DNA of 14,153 nucleotides from an uncultured Clostridia bacterium. Lineage in GTDB: Bacteria; Bacillota; Clostridia; TANB77; CAG-508. Each line of letters opens with the position of its first letter. Within the stretch, counting starts at the first letter, position 1. The position numbers were made by a program, and so were the translations under genes. Shown in pieces: positions 1 through 7,352 of this stretch. The DNA lies in the NCBI GenBank assembly GCA_944389715.1, contig CALXNI010000069.1, positions 1-14,153 on the forward strand, written 5' to 3'. Under the pieces are notes generated by a model that saw only the letters and a program-made list of their open reading frames with translations, had not been told where the DNA came from and did not search any database.

Positions 1-2
1 TT

Positions 3-755
3 TTATTTTCCCATAAACATTTGGACAAATATTTTTCCGTATTTAGAGCTTTTTACTACTCCTATTCCAGTAAACTCAAAACTACTATTTAAAATGTTTG
101 CCTTGTGTCCTTCTGAGTTCATCCATGCATTTACTGCACCGCTATTGCTAGAGTTTCCAGCTATGTTTTCTCCAGCCGTTTTATAACTTATTCCAAAATT
201 TTTTATCATATCAAATGGAGAACCATATATTGGTGATGTATGTGAAAAATAATTATTATCTACCATATCTTGTGCTTTAATTCTTGCTACATTTTGTAAT
301 TCGTCATCTATTTTTAATACTGATAATCCATTTGCTACCCTTTTTGCATTTATTAAGTCAAAAACTTCTTGCTCATCTGATGTAAGCTCACTTGTTATAT
401 TTGTTGATCCTCCTGATGAATTTGAGTTGTTAGACGCTCCTCCTGAGTTGCTTGATGTATTTGGATAAACTAATCTTATATATTTACTGCTTGCTACACC
501 TATATGATCACTATCTGTTTGAACAACATACCAATCTCCTATTTTAGCAAATATCCTTATATATTCATTTTTGTACACTACAGTTACAATTTTAAAATTT
601 GTTCCTGGTCCTTGCCTTACATTTAAAGCATCTGCTGTTACTATACCAGTAGAAGTATCAACAATTTGATAATGAGACATTGCAGTACTTTTATTCATAA
701 TTCCTATTAAAACTAAAAAAATTACAGTGCAAATAATTATTTTTATTCTCTTCAT
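3..755 (-). CDS. Secreted SH3b-CAP domain protein (YkwD-like)
   Basis: The 250-residue product has an N-terminal hydrophobic export segment (about residues 3-24). A bacterial SH3-like domain follows (about 36-95: TADALNVRQGPGTNFKIV, GDWYVV), then a Ser/Asn/Gly linker, and a C-terminal CAP/SCP domain (about 127-250). CAP signatures are visible: YFSHTSP, AGENIAG, AWMNSEGHKANILNSSF and TGIGV, with the two histidines and the Glu of the usual cavity. SH3b domains commonly bind the cell wall. Bacterial CAP proteins are extracellular with mostly undefined activity; a wall-associated or host-interaction role is inferred. AGGAG lies 10 bases before the ATG but is buried in a hairpin. I see no convincing separate promoter. 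The stop TAA (3-5) is inside the window, so the gene is complete. Confidence 0.88.
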   Translation of the reverse strand: MKRIKIIICTVIFLVLIGIMNKSTAMSHYQIVDTSTGIVTADALNVRQGPGTNFKIVTVVYKNEYIRIFAKIGDWYVVQTDSDHIGVASSKYIRLVYPNTSSNSGGASNNSNSSGGSTNITSELTSDEQEVFDLINAKRVANGLSVLKIDDELQNVARIKAQDMVDNNYFSHTSPIYGSPFDMIKNFGISYKTAGENIAGNSSNSGAVNAWMNSEGHKANILNSSFEFTGIGVVKSSKYGKIFVQMFMGK

Positions 756-760
756 AAAAA

Positions 761-802
761 ATCAACTCCTAAAAATAGTTTTCCCTATTTTTAGGAGTTG
801 AT
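761..802 (-). terminator. Perfect 18-bp hairpin covering the ribosome binding site of the CAP gene; terminator/attenuator
   Basis: ATCAACTCCTAAAAATAG and CTATTTTTAGGAGTTGAT are exact inverted repeats of 18 bases around a 6-base loop. On the minus strand the second arm runs straight into six T's and then the ATG of the CAP gene, so it has the form of an intrinsic terminator. The AGGAG ribosome binding site of that gene lies inside the second arm. The other strand also has a T tract a few bases on. It could end the long operon, attenuate the last gene, or hide its ribosome binding site. Confidence 0.85.
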
Positions 803-848
803 ACATGTATTTTTTTAGTGGAAAAATCGCTCCGAGCAAAATTTCCTT

Positions 849-1847
849 TTAGTGCTCTCTTTTTTTATCTGGTGTTGGTCCTCCTGGTTCTCTATTATTT
901 CTTTCTTCTACTACTTTTACTGCCTCTTCATATGTCAAACTATCATTTTCTTCCATTAATTTTAGTATTTCTTTTGCTTCTTTTTCTATTTGCTTGTCCA
1001 TATAATCAAAATATCCTGGCATTGCACCTTTCATTTTTTCTCCAATTTCTTTTCTTTTATATAAATCTTCTTTTATCTCCTCAAGTGCTAATGCTTTGTT
1101 TTGCTCTTTTGTTCCATCTATCTCATAGGTTTGAACACCTTTTTCTTTAGATGGCACTCCTCTTTCATCTAAACTTTCTGCTCTTTTTAATTCTTCTAAT
1201 TTGTCATCTAAATCTTCATTTGAATTGTTTTTTGGATCTATAAATTCTCTTTGCTCTGGGTCTTGTTGCATAACATTTTTTCCTTCTGCTTCTGGAACAA
1301 TAATCCCAAAATACTCTTTTTCGTTTCCCCCAATTTGTCTACAATATATCATTTGTGGCATTCCTGAATCATCTCTTGCTATTGCATATGCCGAATCGCT
1401 ATCTATTTCTACCATTGCAAGAGGTCTAACATCTTTTATTTCTCCTTTATCTTCTACTTGGATAGTTACATCTGGATTTGTTCCCCATTTGTTATTATCT
1501 TCATTATTTATTTCTGTTTCTTCTCCATCTTTTTGTCCTATTAAATGCCACTTATAATTATCTTTACCTGGAACTGCATATAAACTGTCATATCCTCTTG
1601 CAGATTTAACAAGTCCTTCAAATCTATGATCTCCTGTTACCTTTTCGTCCATAGAAATATGTATAACCATTCTTGAGTCTACATTATATTTTCTTGCTAT
1701 TTCTTCCTTGTCTCTATCTAAGTCTGATTTTATATCAGGTTTATCTTGGTCATCTCTTTCTTTATCTTCCTTTTTTTGATCATTGCTTTTTTCCTTTTCT
1801 TTCTCGTCTTTTTCTCTTAACTCAATTTTATCTGAACCTGTTACCAC
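849..1847 (-). CDS. Charged soluble protein of unknown function, probably the -1 frame extension of the preceding ORF
   Basis: As a stand-alone ORF it would start at GTG 1847, giving 332 residues, but that start has no properly spaced ribosome binding site. The open frame extends further upstream, past the slippery heptamer at 1868-1874, with no ATG, GTG or TTG. It is therefore more likely reached by -1 frameshifting, giving 432 residues from 2146. The N-terminal 60 residues are a Lys/Glu/Asp-rich low-complexity linker. A middle domain (HLIGQKDGEETEIN, VTIQVEDKGEIKDV, MVEIDSDSAYAIARDDSG, EKEYFGIIVPEAEG) looks beta-rich. The C-terminal 130 residues are helical and acidic. There is no signal peptide or membrane helix, so it is probably cytoplasmic. 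It is a hypothetical protein in the conjugation operon. Confidence 0.6.
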   Translation of the reverse strand: MVTGSDKIELREKDEKEKEKSNDQKKEDKERDDQDKPDIKSDLDRDKEEIARKYNVDSRMVIHISMDEKVTGDHRFEGLVKSARGYDSLYAVPGKDNYKWHLIGQKDGEETEINNEDNNKWGTNPDVTIQVEDKGEIKDVRPLAMVEIDSDSAYAIARDDSGMPQMIYCRQIGGNEKEYFGIIVPEAEGKNVMQQDPEQREFIDPKNNSNEDLDDKLEELKRAESLDERGVPSKEKGVQTYEIDGTKEQNKALALEEIKEDLYKRKEIGEKMKGAMPGYFDYMDKQIEKEAKEILKLMEENDSLTYEEAVKVVEERNNREPGGPTPDKKREH

Positions 1848-1858
1848 AACCTTATCTT

Positions 1859-2146
1859 CTAAACCTGCTTTTTTATTCCTTCTGCATCTATCATTATTTC
1901 ATTATCTTCAGTTACTTCTGCTATTAATACATAACCATCTTTTGTTTTAAATAAAATTTGCATTTTGTTTATATTAGTTTTTTCATCATCTTTTTCCATA
2001 GGTTCTTTTATATCTAATATAGAAACTTCGATTTTTGTTCCATTTACATCCAATATATAATCCTCTTTAAAATCTATTTCTCTATTAGGATTTTCATTTT
2101 TTAAATCACTTATCATTTTTTCTATTTCTTTTTTATAATCAACCAT
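1859..2146 (-). CDS. Small acidic soluble protein, zero-frame product upstream of a -1 slippery site
   Basis: The product has 95 residues. ATG at 2146 has GAGGAGG 6 bases upstream. It is soluble and charged: a helical start (VDYKKEIEKMISDLKNE) followed by strand-like segments (YILDVNGTKIEVSIL, MQILFKTKDGYVLIAEV). It ends ...GIKKQV TAG. The last codons contain ATA AAA AAG, that is A AAA AAG, and the stop lies two codons later. Slipping back one base leads directly into the long downstream ORF, giving a 432-residue fusion of the two. The zero-frame product may be made on its own as well. Function unknown. Confidence 0.7.
   Translation of the reverse strand: MVDYKKEIEKMISDLKNENPNREIDFKEDYILDVNGTKIEVSILDIKEPMEKDDEKTNINKMQILFKTKDGYVLIAEVTEDNEIMIDAEGIKKQV
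1868..1874 (-). other. Candidate -1 slippery heptamer A AAA AAG
   Basis: The heptamer A AAA AAG is in the correct phase for simultaneous -1 slippage of two lysine tRNAs, as in dnaX and many insertion sequences. An SD-like AGAAGGA sits just upstream, and the zero-frame stop follows after CAG GTT. The -1 frame continues KKAGLEDKVVVTGSDK without interruption. I see no strong downstream hairpin. A single missing A in the genome or assembly would give the same picture. Confidence 0.55.
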
Positions 2147-2165
2147 AATAGCCCTCCTCTATTAC

Positions 2166-2194
2166 ATCTTAACATAATTTTTGTAATAAATCAA
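2166..2194 (-). promoter_or_regulatory. Candidate promoter for the 849-2146 genes
   Basis: On the minus strand: TTGATT (2189-2194), a 17-base spacer, then TAAGAT (2166-2171) preceded by TGT, so an extended -10 is possible. It fills the short gap between two genes. The boxes are imperfect (four of six matches each), and AT-rich DNA yields such matches by chance, so it is only a candidate. Confidence 0.4.
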
Positions 2195-2195
2195 A

Positions 2196-3062
2196 TTAGA
2201 TGTTAAAGGACATCTCAAAATCTGTTCCTTCATTTAGTTTCATTACTATAGTTTTTTCTATACTTTCATCTGGATTATCTGTATTAACTATTTGTATTGT
2301 ATATGTATATAATCCACTTTCTTCTTTAAATTCTATATATTCAATTTCATTATTACTATATAAATTTTGGCTAATATAATTTTCAAATTCTTCTACTGTA
2401 TTAAAGTAATTACTTTTAAATCCATCTGATAAGCAATTATATGCATAATTATAGTCTTTATCATTTATTGCTTGCATGAATTTTTGAATATTTAACGCTA
2501 CTTTTACCTGGTTATTAGATGAACTATAATTTTCTAAAAATTCAAGCGTGTCTATAGTGTAAATATCTAACATTAATGTATATTGTTTTATAGAGTATTC
2601 TTTAATAATAAATAGTCTTCCATAATTATCTTTACATTTATATAGTGTGTAATCTTCATTATTATATAAATCAAAAGTTTGTATACTACTATTTTCTAAA
2701 ATCTCAATATTAGCATTTATATATTCTTTATATTCTTCGATATCATTAAATTTCTTTTCTCTATATTCTATATCTAATAAGTTGTATGATTCTTCTATAT
2801 TAAACATTGCTTCATCTTTAAATTGAGACCAGTATAAATTTAACAAACTTCCTGAATTTACATTAATTAAATCAAATTTGTTATAATTATTAATACTATT
2901 TTCTTCAGTATTATTGCTTATACTTTGGCTATCTATTAAATTATTGCTTATTATGTTATTATTGTATATATTTTTTTCTTCTCTTTTTTTAATTATTAAT
3001 AAGAATATAAATACTATTAATATTATTAGTAATATAACAATTATATATCTTATCTTGCGCAT
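2196..3062 (-). CDS. Single-span membrane protein with NTF2-like-looking C-terminal domain
   Basis: The 288-residue product starts at ATG 3062 with GGGAG 8 bases upstream. A very hydrophobic helix (about residues 5-26) follows MRKIR. Then comes an Asn/Ser-rich linker and an extracytoplasmic region with two parts. The last 100 residues contain FMQAINDKDYNYAYNCLSDG, FKSNYFNTVEEFENYI, and a strand-rich end. The AY..LS..FK...(x)TVEEF pattern closely parallels the TIDEF region of the protein at 6407-7342, which suggests the two are related and of the same fold (NTF2-like, as in VirB8). A scaffold role in the conjugation machine is inferred; direct evidence is absent. It has no CGG and no frame breaks. 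Confidence 0.6.
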   Translation of the reverse strand: MRKIRYIIVILLIILIVFIFLLIIKKREEKNIYNNNIISNNLIDSQSISNNTEENSINNYNKFDLINVNSGSLLNLYWSQFKDEAMFNIEESYNLLDIEYREKKFNDIEEYKEYINANIEILENSSIQTFDLYNNEDYTLYKCKDNYGRLFIIKEYSIKQYTLMLDIYTIDTLEFLENYSSSNNQVKVALNIQKFMQAINDKDYNYAYNCLSDGFKSNYFNTVEEFENYISQNLYSNNEIEYIEFKEESGLYTYTIQIVNTDNPDESIEKTIVMKLNEGTDFEMSFNI

Positions 3063-3085
3063 TTACTTTTCTCCCATTCTTTAAA

Positions 3086-3610
3086 TTAAAATTCATTACT
3101 TGGTATTATTGAAAAAGTGTTGTTATCCATATTAATGTTAACAGTAATATGGAATTCTGAATCAATTATTTTACTATTATCCATATCATATTCTACAATT
3201 TTTCCAATAGCATTATATGAATATAAACTATCATTTATATTTAAATATGTCATTTTATCAGCTATAAAAGCATATTCATCTTTCATATTGCTAAAATTTA
3301 TATAACTATTTATATTGTTTTTATTTATAGAATATTGCTGAATATATGAATTATCTAATATTTCAAGTATTGCTTCTTCATTTTTACTTTTCTTATAGTC
3401 TAAATATTTGTTTACACAACTTTCTACTGTAAAGAACATTGATGCATTTTTTACTGGTTCTTCGTTTCCTTTTTCCTCAACATAATTAATAACATTCTCT
3501 TGCTGAATTCCTGAACTTTGTTTCTTGATTAAATTTTTAAAAATTAATATAAATATTAAAACAATTATAGCAATTATAATAAATATCCTTATCTTTTTAA
3601 CTTTACTCAT
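3086..3610 (-). CDS. Small single-span membrane protein, function unknown
   Basis: The product is 174 residues. I choose the ATG at 3610 because AAGGAG lies about 7 bases upstream; an upstream in-frame TTG (3640) would place that site inside the gene. The N-terminus is basic (SKVKKIR), then one strongly hydrophobic helix (about residues 7-25), a short polar linker, and an extracytoplasmic domain of about 120 residues rich in Asn, Ser and Ile. The domain begins VESCVNKYLDYKK and alternates helix-like and strand-like stretches, as an NTF2-like fold might. It lies 37 bases after the hydrolase stop and 23 bases before the next, similar protein. The position suggests an accessory of the secretion apparatus; no named family is recognised. 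Confidence 0.6.
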   Translation of the reverse strand: MSKVKKIRIFIIIAIIVLIFILIFKNLIKKQSSGIQQENVINYVEEKGNEEPVKNASMFFTVESCVNKYLDYKKSKNEEAILEILDNSYIQQYSINKNNINSYINFSNMKDEYAFIADKMTYLNINDSLYSYNAIGKIVEYDMDNSKIIDSEFHITVNINMDNNTFSIIPSNEF

Positions 3611-3647
3611 AAATAACTCCTTATTTAATTTCAAAAACAATTATAAT

Positions 3648-6381
3648 TTAACTATTAATATATGTACCGTTAACAAATAAATTATATTCTTTATCTCTTC
3701 TACTATATACTGCTCTAATGGATACACTTTTTGTATATTCAAGATAACTTTCTGGTCCGCCATTTTTATAAGCTTCCATTGCTTCATCAGCACAAGTCTT
3801 TCCTCCGCCCATATTGTATATAAACATAAAAAATGCATCATATTGGTTTTGAGATAAAGTTATATTATGCTTTGCAAGAGCATTTTGAATATACCCATCA
3901 ACTTCATCACATTTTAATTTAAAAATTTTATTATAGTCCTCTTTACTTACAATGCCTCCAATTTGTGGATTTGGTATAATATCTTTATAATAAGAGCCAT
4001 ACTCAAAACTTCCTATTGCTAGCCCACAAGTAAGCTCATAATTGCTATCTATTCCATTATTAAATATAATGTAATCTCCGTTATCATTAATTTTACTTCT
4101 ACCACCTTCAAAATAAGATAACATTATATAACCTTCACTGCTTAAGTTTCCAAAAGTCGCTGTAGGTCTTGGTTCATCTTTATTTACATAGTCTAGTGGA
4201 TTTTGTCTATCTCCATTAATTCTTACTTCAAAGTGCAAATGTTTTCCATAAGAGTTTCCCGTATTTCCCATTTCGCCAATTACTTGTCCTTGTTTTACTG
4301 TATCTCCTTCTGTAACATAAACTCTTTCCATATGTGCATAATATGTTGACATTCCATCTGCATGTTTTAAAATAACTAAATTTCCGTAACTAGCCATTCC
4401 ACTAGATCCTTTATTGTTTGAATGTCCTGTTTGGGTTGTACTAACCGTTCCGTCAGCTGATGCAATTATGTATATTGTTTTGCTATCAGCTCCATCTGCA
4501 GTAATATCTATTCCTCCGTGACTTGCTCCACTAGGATATCTTGGATATCCTGCACTTATACGTGTTTCAATAGGAGTACTTTGATCAATATCCCCTTTTT
4601 GCAAACTTTCACTTCCTATTGGCCACCAAAAACCTGTTCCGAAAACCTATAACTCCTCCTGCTGTATTATTAACTGTCACTGCACCATTTTCTAACATAT
4701 CTTGTGATAATTCTGTTACCCCATAATCCTCTCCAGTGCAAACAAATAATAGATACTTCATAACAGAAACATAATCTACTGTTGATTCTGTTTCTTCTAA
4801 CAATTCAAATAGCCATGAAGAAACATTGTCAAATTGTGCTTGAGCACCAGGATGTTTATCGTAAACATTTTTAAAGTCAGTCCCTACTTCATCAGTAGTA
4901 TTATTTGTATTTGTATATTCTTTTTTATTTATATTTACTTTGGTTTCAGTTATTTGGCTTTTTATAGACCTATTTCCTGTTTGATAAATATAGCTTACTC
5001 TACAGTAACTTTCTGTAATTAATGTTGTACCATCATCTCCTGTATCTGTATTTATGCTATAATTTTCATTTTGAAAATTAATAACATCTGGATCATCTTC
5101 CACATCGGTAATTGTTTGGGGCTCTAATTCGTTTCCATACTCATAAAGCTCTTCAGGTCCTGAGATGGTTTCTTCTCCATCTGGATTTGGATTATAATTG
5201 TATTCATTATTAATACTTGCAAGCCAAGATTCTCCTGACATTGCTAATACATAACTATGTTCAACATTAGTTATTGTTGTAGTTATCTCTGACTTAGTAT
5301 TATTATAATTTTCTCTTGTTTCTCTCTTTGTAGTTCCGATAGGACCATATTCCTGAGATAATCCTCCTTCAAATGTCCATTTTATATATTTATTATAATA
5401 CATATTTTTTTCGTATGTTATATTTTCTTCATAAGTCTCTTTTTGAGTAGATACAGTTTCTATTTCATTTTCGTATAAAGTAATCATAATTATATTATTA
5501 AAGGCCAAATCGGCAATTTCACTTACGAAATCCACTTTTTCTGTATTAACTAATAATGATAATAAAAATTCAAATGACATTTTGTGTATCCCTAGCATAC
5601 TTTTATAATCAATTATTTTTTCTGTTATAATAGTTTCTTCTGAATTTTCAAGTATCATATCTGCTGGGACCTCTGCATCCCCTGTTATTGTACACTCAAC
5701 TTTATTATATCTTGAATTAGCAACAACTAAATTTCCATCTTTTAAGCTAAATTCATTTAAAACACTTTGATCATTATTATTTACTTTTGTTTGGAAATCA
5801 TTATAAGATATATAATTTAGTGATATTATTTCTCCATTAGATTTTCCTTTTTTTTTTTTTTTTGCTCCTTGAACATATTCGCTATCTATATCTTGATTAT
5901 CAACTCTTTCTCCCAAATTTGGATACGTTGTTGCCCATTCTGCTTTTAAACATTTATATAAGCATTCTATCTCCTCATCATTAAAATCCTCAAAATTCAT
6001 ATCATTATCTTCTAATATAGCCTTTATCGCATCTTTTCCAGTTACTTCTTCTCCCGTTTCTTTTGTATATTTTATCTTGTATTTATTATCTTCCATTTCT
6101 ATTATTTTACCCAATGCCTCATTACCAATTGCAGCTGTTTTTGCTGAGGATGCTTTCGATTTTGTATCTAAATCGTTAAAATATACTGCGCTTGCTAAGA
6201 AAACGGTTGCTAATAGACTAGCAACTATAACAATCAATACAAGTATGGCAATCCCTTTAATCCCTATAACTGCAATTATTTTTTTTATTATTTCTTTTTT
6301 AGCTTTATCTTTTGCAGCTTCAGAAAGTTTTTCTGCACTGTTTTTCATTTTTTCTTTGTATTGTTTGTTTTCTTCGTCCAT
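3648..6381 (-). CDS. Membrane-anchored bifunctional wall hydrolase (M23 peptidase plus GH24-like lysozyme), read through one CGGA +1 shift
   Basis: This enzyme would open peptidoglycan locally for the conjugation channel (VirB1-like role). The ATG at 6381 has AGAGGTG 6 bases upstream. Recoded length is 910 residues: a charged tail, one helix (about 41-68), and a long extracytoplasmic region with a KKKKK patch encoded by 16 A's. Next comes an M23/LytM domain with SHGGIDI (H621, D625), YYAH (H683) and KHLHFE (H714, H716), so zinc ligands and catalytic histidines are present. The C-terminal domain (about 747-910) has YFEGG with the likely catalytic E758 and LSQNQYDAFFMFIYNMGGG, as in phage-type GH24 lysozymes. 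A CGG at codon 581 would stop the protein after 590 residues, before both enzymes. Skipping C gives VIGFGTGFWWPIGSESLQKG. No good ribosome binding site supports separate synthesis of the downstream part. Confidence 0.85.
4638..4641 (-). other. CGGA +1 recoding site 6 (hydrolase codon 581)
   Basis: The zero frame reads GGT TTT CGG AAC and reaches TGA 10 codons after the CGG. Skipping C gives TTT GGA ACA GGT TTT TGG TGG CCA, that is FGTGFWWPIGS, a segment often found just before M23 domains. The codon before the site is TTT. Confidence 0.87.
5848..5863 (-). repeat. 16-base poly-A tract within the hydrolase gene
   Basis: The minus strand has 16 consecutive A's coding the end of an Ala codon and five Lys codons, followed by GGA. 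The frame is intact at this length. Tracts this long mutate readily by slipped-strand replication and also cause RNA polymerase slippage, so a mixture of frames is plausible. The run length is also hard to sequence exactly. Confidence 0.9.
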
Positions 6382-6406
6382 AAGCTCACCTCTTTTGCTG
6401 GGTAGT

Positions 6407-7342
6407 TTATAATTCTATTTCTATAGTTGTTCTATCTTTATAATCAGATTTATTGTTATATGTAGTATAACTGTTATAATCTAATATGATATCTGAAAAA
6501 ACAATTTTAGTTATTTCTCTTTGTGTATCATATTTTTTATTAAACTTTATGCTAATTTCTTTTTCTCCTCTTACTCGCAATTCTTCGGTTACAATTTCAT
6601 GGCTATATGCATCATAATGCAAATCACCTGTATCTAATAGATACATGCTGTTTGTAGTCTCTAAACTATCTAATAAAATCGATTTTATGGTTTTATTTTT
6701 TACAACCAAATTATATATTTCGTAATCCATAAAAACATCTTTACTTAAAACTGATATTTCTAATTCATCGGTTTGTTTAGATCTGTTTATTTCGATATTT
6801 CCTATATAACTATTTATGTTTAATTTATAATCTCTATCTTCGTATACAATTGTATAATAGTCCTCAATCGAAGAAGTATTTGTATTACCTGTAGATAGCA
6901 TGTCTTCTTTTAAATTTATTTTATAAGTATAATAATTATAATTTGAAATCCATGCTTGAATATCATAAGATTTTTTATTTTCAAAAATCCTATTATAATA
7001 TTTTTCTATAAACTCATCTATTGTTGGATATAAACTTTGTTTGCAATCATTTGATAAAATTTCGTATGCTTTTTCGGGATTTTGATTGTTACAATATTCT
7101 ATAAAAATATCAATTATGTTGGTATTTTGTGTGTCAGTTTCTTCTGCTATATTTTCTTCAGTTATAACAGAATAACTTTTATTATTATAAGTAGTAGTAT
7201 TGTTTATACTACTACTTACATCATTATTATTTTTTGCATATTGATTAAGTATTCTTGGAATAGTAATTACTATAATAGCAATTACTATTGTTAACCAAAT
7301 TATTTTTCTATTTTTATTATACCATCTTATAAATCTATTCAA
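6407..7342 (-). CDS. Single-span membrane protein with extracytoplasmic domain, possible VirB8/TcpC-like subunit
   Basis: The 311-residue product starts at a TTG (7342) with AGGTG 7 bases upstream, 10 bases after the stop of the VirB6-like gene. A basic cytoplasmic tail (NRFIRWYNKNRK) is followed by one helix (about residues 14-33), an Asn/Thr-rich linker to about 75, and a folded domain. A segment near residues 85-115 contains EKAYEILSNDCKQ and TIDEFIEKYY, which resembles NTF2-like domains with the AY..LS...K pattern. The same pattern occurs in the protein at 2196-3062. The topology (short inside, one helix, large outside domain) matches VirB8/TcpC scaffolds of conjugation systems. That role is inferred from topology and position; I do not recognise a named family. 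It has no CGG and no frame breaks. Confidence 0.6.
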   Translation of the reverse strand: MNRFIRWYNKNRKIIWLTIVIAIIVITIPRILNQYAKNNNDVSSSINNTTTYNNKSYSVITEENIAEETDTQNTNIIDIFIEYCNNQNPEKAYEILSNDCKQSLYPTIDEFIEKYYNRIFENKKSYDIQAWISNYNYYTYKINLKEDMLSTGNTNTSSIEDYYTIVYEDRDYKLNINSYIGNIEINRSKQTDELEISVLSKDVFMDYEIYNLVVKNKTIKSILLDSLETTNSMYLLDTGDLHYDAYSHEIVTEELRVRGEKEISIKFNKKYDTQREITKIVFSDIILDYNSYTTYNNKSDYKDRTTIEIEL

Positions 7343-7352
7343 TTTAATACAC

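Noticed and set aside
818..1150. Plus-strand Leu/Phe-rich ORFs
   Set aside because: They are antisense shadows of Lys/Glu-rich AT-rich genes; none has a ribosome binding site or family-like sequence.
2160..2205. ACATCT/AGATGT inverted repeat between two genes
   Set aside because: Only six bases with a long loop in AT-rich sequence; not convincing as a terminator or operator.
3611..3640. Earlier TTG start for the 174-residue protein
   Set aside because: AAGGAG is placed for the ATG at 3610, and the extension would nearly touch the previous stop.
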